Shown piece after piece: positions 1 through 9,928 of a stretch of 33,850 nucleotides of DNA. The DNA lies in contig JADJKL010000009.1 in NCBI GenBank assembly GCA_016706055.1, forward strand, positions 1-33,850. Direction: 5' to 3'. The notes under the pieces are model-generated. The model was not told the origin of the DNA. It worked only from the letters and a program-made list of their open reading frames with translations, and did no database searches. A program made the translations under genes and the position numbers. Source of the stretch: Chitinophagaceae bacterium (GTDB taxonomy: Bacteria; Bacteroidota; Bacteroidia; Chitinophagales; Chitinophagaceae). Every line of letters starts with the position of its first letter. Position 1 is the first letter of the stretch.

Positions 1-2237
1 CTGTTCCCACTGGTATTTTGTTCCAGCATGCTGTACAGCAAAGAAAAAATTATTATTCATGGCACCAACTCAAAGGGATTGATTGTAATCAGTTCGAATA
101 AAGTACAACCTGCTAAAAACAAGCATATCGAAGGCGATGAAAAGGGCTATTATTCACAGATCGGAGCTAAGCAATGGAAATATACTTACTAATGAAGGGC
201 ATATCATCAGAACAAAACCAGTTTCCTCCGAACCGCTTCCGATCGAAGGAAAGTTTGGTTTTAGTATTTCAAAAACTGGCGACAGAACCTGGCACAGTAT
301 TCGCAATGTAAAACAGATATTAAGTTCAACACCTACACAGTTATAATTTTCGAACTGGTATTACCAAAATTATTCAAAAATAAAGTCCATCGTTCATTTG
401 TAATTACACTAAAGAATAACAAAACAATTGTGCTGAATAGAGCAGGTCTTGGTATTGAACTTCAGGATGATTCTTTTGCATTATCTGTTTTGTTTGGCGA
501 AAGAAATTAAAAAACATACCCAGCGATCTGGTAGAAACGGAACCCGGCAAAGTAGCATTTGCTGTCCCGTGACGTTATTTTAAGTTTTAATACTTCTTCT
601 TTAAAACTGGATACGCTGTTTTACAGGAAGAAAATCTTTATCCTCGAGAACCCTTTTCTGGTATAAAGATTATTTTTATCGGCACTTATGGTAAAGGATT
701 TTATATAATAAAAGGCAACAAGGCTAAAAGCAATGCCGTTGGATAAAGGCAGTTTCTGCTGTATACATTGCTTTATGCCTGATAGGGTGGGTTATTGCTG
801 AATTAGTACTAACCGTGGCTTGTTCAAAGTAAAACTAGATGAACTACTCAATGCGTTTTGATAAAAATATCAATACTGTCTATTACCATTGCCACAAAGG
901 AAAAACGATGGCATGGATATGACAGAAATGAGAATGGAGCTGTACTCCCTGTGCTATTGCATTAAAAAAGGACATTATCTTTTCCTACTATGGACGGACT
1001 TTTATGGGTAGAGGTCAGAGCAGGCAAATATTTTATTACCAAGAAGGAGAATTGTACATAGATGAAGTGCTGGCAGATAACTTGGAAGTAAATATGGAAT
1101 TCACTCTCACTTAAAATCTTGGTTTTAACACCAGAAGTAAAATTCTATCTTGGTTTTCTGCCTGGTGTAATAAGGAAAAATATTACATCGATTATAAATT
1201 AAATAACGATGCCAATGGACTCCGCTAAATACAACTAATGGAGCTGTAATCCAATTCAACAATCTGCGCAAGGAAAATATGGCACTACAAATACAGCAGT
1301 TAAATGGTTTTGGTATTAATAATTATTCCTACAGAAAAAAATAAAGTTTACTATAAATACACCACGGCATAAAACATGGTGGTTCTACACCTGTATGTAT
1401 GCTGCTCTTGCTCGCCTTGATTTCTCTTTACTTTGGGTTACGAACAAAACAGTTTAAACAACGACAGAAGAAACTTGAAAAACAAGTAACAGAAAAAACA
1501 AAAGAGCTACTTCAAAAAATGAAGTACTCGAAAAAGTAATTCAATTAACACCGAGCTGATTTCGATTATCAGCCGACCGCATCACACCATTGAAGTTTCT
1601 AACTTTGTAACGGAAAAGCCTGCAAAGAAAAGAAGCCAAATGCCCGAAAAGGTTACAGCAGGAAACCATTTCCGGAAATGGCAAATACTTCGCAGGAATT
1701 GCAGCTACTCTCTACAAATATTCTTAACAGGATTAAATACCAAAATGAAAATAGGCGACTGCTAAAGAAACTTTAATCTCCGCCCAGACTGGTGCACTTA
1801 GGTGCTGGGCATATTGTTAATCGCTGGCTAAACAAAAAAATTAATGATTGAAAACCTTGTTGATGAAAAAGTCGAGGTTAATCAATTCTATGAACCACTA
1901 AAGATTCTTATTTACAATCTATTGACGAATGCTATTCATTTTACTGAGAAGGAGCTGTACGGTTGATGCTGTAGTAGGTGATGGATATATTACTGTTTCA
2001 GTAAAGACGAAGAAATTGGCATGTGACGCCGGAAAAATTAAAAGCCTGATGGCTGATCAGGTAGTTATTTGGATTCTGCAAATGTCGATAACAAAAGAGG
2101 CATAGGCTAGGCTATCTTATTATAAAGGACCTGTTGAAAACAATGGGAACGCTTTTACATATTGAAAGTAAAAGGGTGAAGGAAGTAAAGTATCTATCCG
2201 TTTTGACTTGCAAAAAACAAATAGTTTTACTGCTTAG
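1..2237 (+). pseudogene. Sensor histidine kinase with propeller/Y_Y_Y-type sensor half (5' end outside window, many frameshifts)
   Basis: The C-terminal part is a membrane-anchored histidine kinase read across several frames. A hydrophobic segment near 1395-1440 (LLLLALISLYFGL) is followed by a charged coiled coil (KKLEKQVTEKTKELLQ, about 1465-1520). A degraded dimerisation/phosphoacceptor region follows (ITPLKFL, about 1580-1600). The ATPase N box is at about 1900-1950 (ILIYNLLTNAIHFTEK), with later G boxes (GIGM and RGIGLG, about 2020-2110). The protein ends IRFDLQKTNSFTA at 2237. Residues 5' of the helix are beta-rich and fit a two-component-regulator propeller plus Y_Y_Y domain, as is usual for this Bacteroidota architecture; that part is inferred. 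At least ten frame changes occur. No response-regulator domain follows, so this is not an obvious one-protein hybrid. The phosphoacceptor His cannot be read because bases seem to be missing there. Confidence 0.7.
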
Positions 2238-2369
2238 GCGTTAGAGCACTAAGCTGAATCCTCCAACCCCCATTTAGTAATTCACACTATCGAATTTAAA
2301 TGCTATTTCTCTTAACCTAATTAGTTTTGTTTATACAATAACTAATACACCTTTTCAAAACAATTAAAT

Positions 2370-3889
2370 ATGAAGTTTAACAGTGCCCTCTTTTTATTTT
2401 CGTTTTAATTTCTGGTTTTGCTTTTGCCCAGCCGTCGAAAACGCTTTGAAAACTAAAGCTTAGTGTAAAAAACAGAAGTTTCCTAAAGCTACGCTGATTG
2501 ATATAAATTAAGCTGGTAAAACACCAAAGAGCTTGAAAGCAGTGTATGGCAAACCATACACCGGCAAAATGTAAATGTGTGCCTGCTAATAATGCTAAAT
2601 TCCCAAATGCTAAATGGGTGTTTAGAGGTGCAGTAAAATATCAAAAGCTGGTAGTGGTTTCTCTTTTGTAAAAATTTAATCAGGTGATGAATTATAGAAG
2701 GAATGCAGCACCTAACAAGAAAGAAATTCTTACTTTCCTAAATGCTAATAAAAGCGAAATCTTCACAAATAAATATTCCTACTTATCAAACACAAGGTTT
2801 GAATTAGGTACCAACTGGAAAACTTGTTTGTTAGACTTTGACAGAATACAATTGAGTAACACAACGTATGAAATAACAAACACAATCTCTACTGAAAATA
2901 AAAGCAGAAACTAAAAATAATTGTTTGCAGTAAGATGAGCAGTTGGACAAAAGCACAAACCACGGAGGCAAAGAATTAGATTCTGAAGTTCTGCTTGAAA
3001 AGAAAAAAATATTCTGTGGAAGAATTAGAAAAATAAATACCTGGGGCGATCAAGTTGATTTAAAAGAAGCAATGGTCCTTGGGCAAGAACTCCTAAAACC
3101 ACTTACCATTCCTGCTTCAAAACAGTATTTGAAGCCCCTCTTTTGTAAATGATATATTGATAGAAGGTGATGATATGAAAGTAAGATCATTGATGTATAT
3201 ATGTCGCCTTCTGATGCGTTTAAAGCACCAGAACGAAAAGTGTTTACCAGATATGGTAAAGAACGGTATGAAAAAATAATGAATGCGGCTGTAAACGGTG
3301 ATTACTTATACAAAGAACAATATTGCTATTAATCGATGTAAAAGAATCACCCAAAGCAGTGTGGATGTGTACAACAAAGACCGCAGCAGCTATTGCCGTT
3401 TTGAATTTGGATTAGAAAATAATGCGTGGAAATAACAGGCGCAACCATGTATGTATTGCAAGGCGAAGTTGGAACAAAATTAAATCGTTACCCTGCACAA
3501 AAACTTCGTTAGGCACGAGTAGAAAGAGGAACACAGCAAGAGCTTAGCAAGATAAAAGTAAAAGATCATGTATTGGCTTATTACGAAAGCGACAAGCTTT
3601 GGTATCCTGCCTTTTATCTTGGTTATGAAAACTACTATTACCACATTCAATACTTCATGGATAATTCAAAAGGCAAGGTTAGAAAAATTGTACCTATGGA
3701 AATTCTTGCAGGAGATAAGGCTTTGTAAAACTACAAGATGGTAGTTTAAAAGAAGTAACCATAAAATCGGTAAATGGTACAGATGTGGTAATTGATTTTA
3801 ATGGTCAGAATACCAATTATAAAATGTCAGGCTTGTTTTTAAATAAATACGTAGGTTTCCATTATCAACCTAAAAATCAAAAAACTTAA
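2370..3889 (+). pseudogene. Large secreted protein of unknown function with a C-terminal Tudor/SH3-like half, broken by frameshifts
   Basis: The ATG at 2370 opens a classic export signal (MKFNSALFLFSF, then GFAFAQP after a frame change). Coding sense then continues in shifting frames to a stop at 3887-3889. Readable blocks are 2684-2914 (AAPNKKEILTFLNANKSEIF), 2943-3150 (LKEAMVLGQELLKPLTIPA), about 3190-3290 (SPSDAFKAPERKVF) and about 3540-3885. The last block has a small beta-barrel pattern (KVKDHVLAYYESDKLWYPAF, later MDNSKGKVRKIVP, then VTIKSVNGTDVVIDFNG) like a Tudor/Agenet or SH3-type fold. The same layout recurs in the product of 5556-6435. I do not recognise a named family. Two adjacent genes rather than one cannot be excluded because the middle is badly damaged. 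A lipoprotein gene starts 4 bp after the stop, which suggests an operon. Confidence 0.5.
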
Positions 3890-3893
3890 AAAA

Positions 3894-4541
3894 ATGAAAA
3901 AGAGCAAAATACTACTAGCTATATGTGTCCTGTTTTCAATTTCTTTTGTTGCCTGCAAGAATGAAAAGAAAAAGCCTGATGTGGTGGATGAAATGGTAGC
4001 CAAGTCAAAAGCCAAAACTTCAACCAATGCAGAGCAGGAAGCACCAACATCTAAAGAACTTAAATTAGGTGATAACAAACTTATCTATCTCTCCAATTAT
4101 GCATTCGTTAAAAATGTAATAATGACTGAAAAAATAAATACCCCTGATAACAAAACAGTTGAAGCTGCATACTATGATCTTACCATTCCGAAAAGCATTG
4201 GTAAGATTGGTGTAAATTATAGCAAGCAAAAAGTAAAGCCATCCTTAGATGGAGCTATAAATGGATTGTTACAAGGTTATAAAAAATTAGATTACGTTGC
4301 CATATCAGATGAAAAACTAGAAGACATTTCAGATAAATTAGGACATCATGCGAAAATGGGTTCTGGAAAAAATGTCAATCAATATAACTGAAGATGGCTT
4401 ATCAAATGGCGAATTCATTTATATGGTATTGCAAAGGGAAATGAGTTGCTTTATTTCAAGGAATTTTAAAAATGCAGGAACTGAACATGCAAAAAATTTC
4501 AAGAGATGTTGGAAAATATAAAGCTCACTTCATCAAACTAA
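3894..4541 (+). pseudogene. Small lipoprotein, unknown function, one frameshift near the 3' end
   Basis: The product starts MKKSKILLAICVLFSISFVACKN, with a signal-peptidase-II lipobox (FVAC), so it should be lipidated at Cys and held in the envelope. A Lys/Glu/Ala-rich linker follows, then a mixed alpha/beta domain of about 150 residues. The long frame runs to 4391. Around 4370-4390 the sense moves to the frame reading MSINITEDGLSNGEFIYMVL, and after a second shift near 4500 it ends EMLENIKLTSSN at 4541. Restored length is about 213 residues. It lies 4 bp after the large secreted unknown and 28 bp before the esterase, consistent with one transcript. No family recognised. Confidence 0.65.
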
Positions 4542-4569
4542 CTAACATTAAATTATGCAATTTAAAATT

Positions 4570-5546
4570 ATGGTAAACTATAAATCACTTTATCTTCTAC
4601 TAATTGCTGTAAGTAGTTTGCTTATGTTTCCGTTAAAGGCTTCATCGCAATTGAAATGTCATAATCAATTTAGGATTACAAACCCAAAACTCAAAAACAT
4701 ACTTATAAACTCAAACGGTATTGAAAGAAGTTTTTTAGTTTATATTCCCGCAGGTTACAAGGCAGGCCGACAAGGCAAAGTAGTTTTTATGTTTCATGGC
4801 GCAAGCCAGGATGGCATGAAGATGTTTAACAAAACCGAATGGAGTCAGAAAGCAGATACAGAAAAATTTCTTGTTATTTTTCCTAATTCGTTGTGCTATT
4901 TTTCATTGGACGACCAGGCGGTAAAAAGCCGATGGAATGATGGCAACTTAAAATTAAAAAAAAATGTAACAGCGGCCGATGATGTACTTTTTTTAATGAC
5001 ATGGTTCAATGGGTAAATAGGTATCGGGACTCTTTAGCCAAGTTTGAAACTACTCCTAACCCCACAAAAATTTTCATCAGTGGATTTTCTAACGGCGCCT
5101 TTTTTTGCAGTAAACTAATGATGGAAGCTGCTGATAAAATAACTGCCGCAGGTGTAGTTTCTACTTTTATGCCTGCAACAACAATAACGCAGCCTGCACA
5201 ACCAGTTCCCAGTATTATCATTTATGGTACCAATGACCAACATCTTTTAGATACATTGCATATCAACGCTCCACAGTTTCCTTCAACACCAAATAGTTTT
5301 GTCGCAACGCCACTTTTCAATCAACTTATTAGTTGGCATTTGCAACGCAATCAATTAAACTCTACATTTACACAACAAGCAACAAACAGTAAATACAAGC
5401 TAATTTATAATCAGCCGAATAACGGGCAAGCAAATAATAGAAAATATTTTGAGATACAGGTGTATAGAGGGCTTACCCATATTTACCCAGTGAATAACAC
5501 AGTAAATGCAACAGATATCTTCAATCAATTTTTCAATAGCTATTAA
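4570..5546 (+). pseudogene. Secreted esterase of the PHB-depolymerase / LpqC-like alpha/beta-hydrolase family, one frameshift
   Basis: A hydrophobic signal peptide (LYLLLIAVSSLLMF) leads into an alpha/beta hydrolase. Family signatures are the oxyanion-loop segment VVFMFHGASQDG near residues 70-85, the nucleophile elbow GFSNG (Ser nucleophile, about 5083-5097), a candidate acid in IYGTNDQH (about 5220-5240), and the catalytic His in RGLTHIYP (about 5467-5490). This order fits Esterase_PHB-type enzymes, which cleave polyhydroxyalkanoate, feruloyl or acetyl esters. The substrate here is unknown. One frame change at about 4995-5015, just after DDVLFLMTWFN, joins two frames whose sequences fit end to end; restored length is about 325 residues. 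ATG 4570 is preferred because it gives the more compact signal peptide; ATG 4555 is in frame and possible. Catalytic residues look intact, so the break is probably a sequence error. Confidence 0.8.
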
Positions 5547-5555
5547 AGTGTTTTT

Positions 5556-6435
5556 ATGCGTCAATTAATTATCCTTCTTATTCTTTGCAATAGCTTAATT
5601 ATACCTTGTGTTGCACAATCAAACAACAATGCAAAAGCTTCGCCATTAAACAATATATATCAAGTATTTGATTTTGTACATAATGCTATGTACCTCGGAA
5701 GTGCTGAACCCAAGCAATCGCTGTCTAAAATTAAAGCAACACTCAGCAACAATTATTTTACCCAAAAAGATAGAAAGACGTTAACTGTAGAAGGAGAAAC
5801 GTTGATGACGAAACTGCAAAAGGCCTGGAGTATAGACAAAGAAACCTACGACTTTCAATATTGCGGCTTCCCTTCCGAACAAGCACAAACAGATAGCACC
5901 TATTGCTGGTATAATAAAATACAAAAGGATAGCAGTTTTTTAGAAATAAAAAAAGAGAACGGCCTATATCGCATTGTAAAACTTGAAATAGGAATGACTG
6001 CTGTACCATCTGAAACGAAGTTGCTGCAGAAGCTATGCTTGCGACAACAGTTTGAAAAATGCTGTGATCAGAGGTAAGAGAGCAGGCATTATGCAACTAA
6101 AACCCAATACAACCGTATTAGCATATAATGAAGAAAATGGATTTTGGCAAGAAGCAATTTTTTTAGAAAAAACTGATCGTTTATTCATTGTAGAATTCGC
6201 AGATAATATAAAAAAAGAAGTTACTCAAATTGCACCTGTACTAATTCAAAAATATGACTGGGCTTTTGTTTTGGAAAATAATAAGCTGGTAAGAAAAATG
6301 ATTTACTCAATCAGCGAAGAAACAGTTACTCTTTCGTCAGGAACCAATGCTATGCCTGTAAACAGAAAAGATTTATATTTTAAAATAAACAACTATCTGA
6401 AGGCAGATACAGATGCGTTACTATTTGTTCACTAG
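5556..6435 (+). pseudogene. Secreted unknown with a C-terminal Tudor/SH3-like half, one frameshift
   Basis: It starts 9 bp after the esterase stop, with a clear signal peptide (LIILLILCNSLIIPCVAQ). The N-terminal half, to about 6030, is a helical and beta domain ending YNKIQKDSSFLEIKKENGLY. At about 6020-6055 the sense leaves this frame and continues as the frame beginning NAVIRGKRAGIMQLKPNTT. That half has the pattern VLAYNEENGFWQEAIFLEK, IVEFADNIKKEV and then a second similar unit to the stop at 6435, which looks like two small Tudor/SH3-type barrels. It lines up with the C-terminal part of the protein at 2370-3889. Restored length is about 290 residues. No catalytic motif is visible; a binding role is an inference from fold type only. 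Confidence 0.6.
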
Positions 6436-6496
6436 TAAATTGCACTTTACAAAATTTTGTAATCGCAAACATTAAAATTATTATTTTCATTCGCTA

Positions 6497-7885
6497 ATGA
6501 TAAAACAAATCCACTAAAAAGATTTAAGCAAAGCTGAAAGTTATTTCAACAATGCACTAACACTTTATTCTAAGGTCAATAACGAAAAGCGAATGGGTGC
6601 AGCACTCAATAATCTTGGTGCGGTGTACAGAAATCAACATCAATACGACAAAGCCATTCAAACCTATAATCATGCATACGATTTAAAAGTAAAAACAAAC
6701 GACTCAGTTGGTATGTTTAATGCACTGGCCAATCTGGGTACTGCTTATCAATATTTAAAACAATATGATAAGGCAGAAAAATATTTATTGCAAAGCCAGG
6801 AATTACAACAAAAATAAAATCCAAAAACAACCAGATTACAAACTTTGCTGCACTTGCCCAACTAAAATGGAACAAGGAAAATATGCAGAAAGTAAAATAT
6901 CTGGATCAGGAGTTGAAGTAGGAAAAAACTTTAGATCAGCCACATGAAATGATGGAAATCTATCAGGTTTATGCGGCATTAGATACGTTGACCAACGATT
7001 ACAAATCAGCTTATCAACATTTACGTTTGCAAAATGATTTTCAGAAAAAAATTACGCAGGCAGATCGGCAAAAGGAGATGGATAAGCTGGAAGTGATTTA
7101 TCAAACCAAAGAAAAAGAAAAAGAAATTCAACTCGGCAAAACAACTATTCAAAATAGAAATAAAACCCTTTGGATAGTAAGTGGTATCTCTGCTTTACTG
7201 CTACTATTGGCATTCTGGTTGTTTTGGTTAAGAAGCAAGTTGCATAAGTCTAATAATCGGTTAAATAGTCTTGTAAAGAAAAAGAAGATCTGGTAAAAGA
7301 AATTCATCACCGTGTTAAAAACAATTTACAAGTTATTAGTAGTTTGTTGAATATGCATGTTCGCAAAGTACAGGACCCGCAATCTAAAAGATTTTTGATG
7401 ATGGTATTTCCGTATTCAGGCCATGTCGCTTATTCATCAAAACATTTACAGTCATTCCAGTCTGCAAAAAATTACAACCTAAGGAATACGTTGAAAAATT
7501 AATACAACAGCTCTTTATTACTTATCAAATTCCTGACAAGTCTGTACAAATTAATACCAGCATTGCAGAAATGAATATGGATATCGAGAAGTTAATGAGC
7601 CTCGGTCTGATACTAAATGAAATTCTTTCTAATGCATTTAAATATGCTTTCAACGGTAGTAAAACCGGCACCATAGATATATTAATGCATCCAATAAAAG
7701 ATGATCAGGTAGAACTTATAGTAAAAGATAGTGGCAGCGGTATCAGTATACAAATGATAGATGCACCAGGCGATTCGTTGGGAATGCGGCTTATACAAGC
7801 ATTTAGCGATAAGTTAAACGCCACACTCAGTATTGGTAACGTAAGCGGAACCGTTTATAAACTTACTTTCGATCCAACAAGATGA
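6497..7885 (+). pseudogene. TPR-containing sensor histidine kinase, HisKA_2 type, broken and probably short at the 5' end
   Basis: TPR units (ALNNLGAVYRNQHQYDKAIQ, then ALANLGTAYQYLKQYDKAEK) cover 6590-6815. After frame changes a coiled coil and one membrane helix follow (TLWIVSGISALLLLLAFWLF, about 7168-7230). The kinase core then reads EIHHRVKNNLQVISSLLNMH at about 7300-7360, the HisKA_2 phosphoacceptor block with its His, followed by the N box LNEILSNAFKYAF (about 7613-7650) and G boxes DSGSGI and GMRLIQAF. At least four frame changes occur (near 6815, 6940, 7290 and 7400-7500). ATG 6497 is in frame with the first TPR but is followed by an in-frame TAA at 6515. No signal peptide is visible, although such kinases normally have one. 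The stop overlaps the response-regulator start by 4 bp (ATGA). Confidence 0.75.
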
Positions 7886-8488
7886 TGGATGCACTCAATA
7901 TATTAATACTGGAAGATGAGCCCATTATTGCAATGGACTTAAAAGATTTTTGTATTGAGTTAGGGCATAATGTGGTAGCTGTTTGTTACAACTATACACA
8001 AGCTCTTCAGCAAGCCGAACTCCGCAATCCTAATTTTGCATTAGTAGATATTCGCATTGGTGACAAGGACGATGGCATCACATTTGGGAAAAAACTAACG
8101 AGGAATTTGGTATTCCTTTTATTTACATTACTTCTTTTTTCGATGATAATACATTGAGCCAGGCGAAAAGCACTTTCCCTTCTGGCTATCTGGTAAAGCC
8201 AATCAGCCGTGGCGGACTTACAGCAGCCATACAAGTAGGTGCCTCTAACTTTAGTAAATGGCAACCCAATACCCAAAGCCTTACTGAAAAATGAAAAAGA
8301 TAAGTAACGCTACGCTTACCAATAGAGAAGTAGAAACCATTCAACATCTGATGCAAGGGAAAACTAACCATGAAATTGCCGAGTCGCAATTTGCAACCAT
8401 CAACACGGTGAAAACGCATCTTAAAAACATTTACCTCAAGTTTGATGTAGAAAGCCGAGGCCAATTAATTGTACTGCTGAATAAATAA
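7882..8488 (+). pseudogene. Response regulator: receiver domain plus LuxR-type HTH (NarL/FixJ class), two frameshifts
   Basis: The N-terminus ILILEDEPIIAMD carries the acidic pocket. ALVDIRI, at about residue 50-56, holds the phosphoacceptor Asp, and YLVKPIS (about 8189-8210) the conserved Lys. One base is missing near 8095: the first frame runs into non-homologous residues, while the next frame reads EEFGIPFIYITSFFDD as expected. A second shift near 8285-8292 leads to the C-terminal domain LTNREVETIQHLMQGKTNHE...NTVKTHLKNIYLKF, a typical LuxR/GerE DNA-binding helix-turn-helix. Restored length is about 202 residues. The 4-bp overlap with the upstream kinase gene makes the two a cognate pair. 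It converges with the minus-strand gene 7 bp downstream. Confidence 0.82.
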
Positions 8489-8495
8489 TTAAGCT

Positions 8496-8975
8496 TTATC
8501 CGCAGCCATATTTTTTAAAAAGGATAGTTTCAAAACTTTTGAACTCTTGCTCCGATGAAAAACCACTTCCCTGAATATAAAAGGACTTGAAACTTTTGTT
8601 CTTCGATTTTACTTCCAATATATCTCCATTCATTTTATTACCGATATTTTTTACAGATGCTATATCAGTATACTTTGCCTGTACTAAAGCATCTTTTCCT
8701 ATCGGGAATTGTAAATAGTCCTGCGTCAACTCCAATTGATGAGGATTATTTCTAGAAGCATTTGATTTTAATTTCAATAGTAGTGCGGCTACCAGAAATA
8801 GAGCCGTTATTACAAGACCGCCAATCAATAATGTGTTGTTGGATACAGTGTACCTACTTCCATGTAATTCAAACGGAGGAATAATAGCACCAGCAATTTC
8901 AACCAAAGCAAAGAAGCCCGTTACTGTCCAAAGATTTTTATTAAAAGGCAGATGATAATGATAAGTACTTGTCAT
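8496..8975 (-). CDS. Membrane protein of unknown function, 159 aa
   Basis: Intact frame. Two hydrophobic segments are visible, near residues 15-35 (LWTVTGFFALVEIAGAIIPP) and 48-68 (TLLIGGLVITALFLVAALLL). A C-terminal soluble domain of about 85 residues is beta-rich (QLELTQDYLQFPIGKD, later VKNIGNKMNGDILEVKSK). The arrangement resembles small PH-like or photosystem-assembly-like membrane proteins that read local lipid or signal state, but I cannot assign a family. The ATG at 8973-8975 directly precedes a short polar N-terminus and is the only good start. It is convergent with the response regulator; no terminator is obvious in the 7 bp between them. Confidence 0.75.
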   Translation of the reverse strand: MTSTYHYHLPFNKNLWTVTGFFALVEIAGAIIPPFELHGSRYTVSNNTLLIGGLVITALFLVAALLLKLKSNASRNNPHQLELTQDYLQFPIGKDALVQAKYTDIASVKNIGNKMNGDILEVKSKNKSFKSFYIQGSGFSSEQEFKSFETILFKKYGCG

Positions 8976-9133
8976 AAAATTGCTTTGTGGCTAAATTAAT
9001 GCAGCGGCTCCATATCAATGTCACCCTTATGAGTGATTTTGTAAATAGTTGATAATTATAATGCAGGGCTTATTTGCGTAAATTCTTGTTAGCACTCAAT
9101 AGAAAACTGTACAAGGAGTTGCGTATATTTATG

Positions 9134-9144
9134 TGTTGTGCACA
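9134..9144. repeat. Left copy of an 11-bp inverted repeat bracketing the SnoaL-like gene
   Basis: The sequence TGTTGTGCACA lies 36 bp upstream of the SnoaL-like start. Its exact reverse complement, TGTGCACAACA, occurs 9 bp after that gene's stop at 9672-9682. The inner part is itself palindromic (TTGTGCACAA). This geometry could mark the ends of a small inserted cassette. Confidence 0.5.
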
Positions 9145-9179
9145 AGTATAACAAAGAATAAAAATTCAAACCGAGAGAT

Positions 9180-9663
9180 ATGTATAAAACATTTTTAACA
9201 ATACTAACTTCACTTTTACTATTCTGTAGTTGCCAATCAACAGATAAGAATTCAGTTTTAGAGAAAAACAAAGAAGTTGTTTTAAGTATCACAAAGTCTG
9301 GAATGAAGGCAAATTTGAAAATTTAAATGATATACTAACTTCAGACTTTGTTTGTCATTATTTAACAAGTGAAGAATGGACAGGTATTGAAGATGCTAAA
9401 AAGCAATTTCGGACTGGAGAACACTTTTTCCAGATTGGAACGAAGAAATAGTTGATATCATTCAAGAAAAAGATAAAGTCGTAACTCGTTATAAAGCGAC
9501 AGCAACTCATACGAGAACTTACGAAGGAATTGATTCGACAGGAGCTAAAATTGAAATATACGAGGTTTCTATTTATCGGATAAGTAATGGTAAAATAGCT
9601 GAACAATGGTGCTTTCCTGATGATCCAAGTATAAAAACACAAATTCTCAATTTTAAGGAATAA
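9180..9663 (+). pseudogene. SnoaL-like / ester-cyclase-fold lipoprotein, two frameshifts
   Basis: The N-terminus MYKTFLTILTSLLLFCSCQS has a lipobox (FCSC), so the product should be a lipoprotein. The following domain is of the SnoaL/NTF2-like type: WNEGKFENLNDILTSDFV, later WRTLFPDWNEEIVDIIQEKD, the strand VVTRYKATATHTRTYEGI, and the terminal GKIAEQWCFPDD. These are the order and spacing of predicted ester-cyclase or SnoaL-like polyketide-cyclase-fold proteins, many of which have no proven substrate. Sense shifts near 9285-9300 and again near 9410-9420. Restored length is about 160 residues. An 11-bp sequence is found inverted on both sides of the gene. Confidence 0.7.
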
Positions 9664-9671
9664 TAGAAACC

Positions 9672-9682
9672 TGTGCACAACA
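9672..9682. repeat. Right copy of the 11-bp inverted repeat
   Basis: TGTGCACAACA, the exact reverse complement of 9134-9144, starts 9 bp after the SnoaL-like stop codon. The sequence beyond it (GTATTGCCCATAGTTGGC) is non-coding. Confidence 0.5.
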
Positions 9683-9928
9683 ATGTATTGCCCATAGTTG
9701 GCCGGCAAATTGACGCAATCAGACTTTGTTCCAGCGAAAGAATATCTATTAGGCTTTTGAATATTTTTTCAAACATTAGTAATTACATTGTACTTCGGTT
9801 GCTGGGCTGGAAGTTCAATGAATGCTCAACCATCGGTAATACGTAACGTTGTTAAATTTTTCCCCTTCAGTTCTCTTCTCCACCCTAAAGCTTTACTTTC
9901 ATTCCTCATTTTTAATCAGGTAAGACAG

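Noticed and set aside
9788..9928. 47-codon upstream extension of the TPR protein
   Set aside because: The internal ATG at 9929 starts a proper signal peptide; the extension would bury it.
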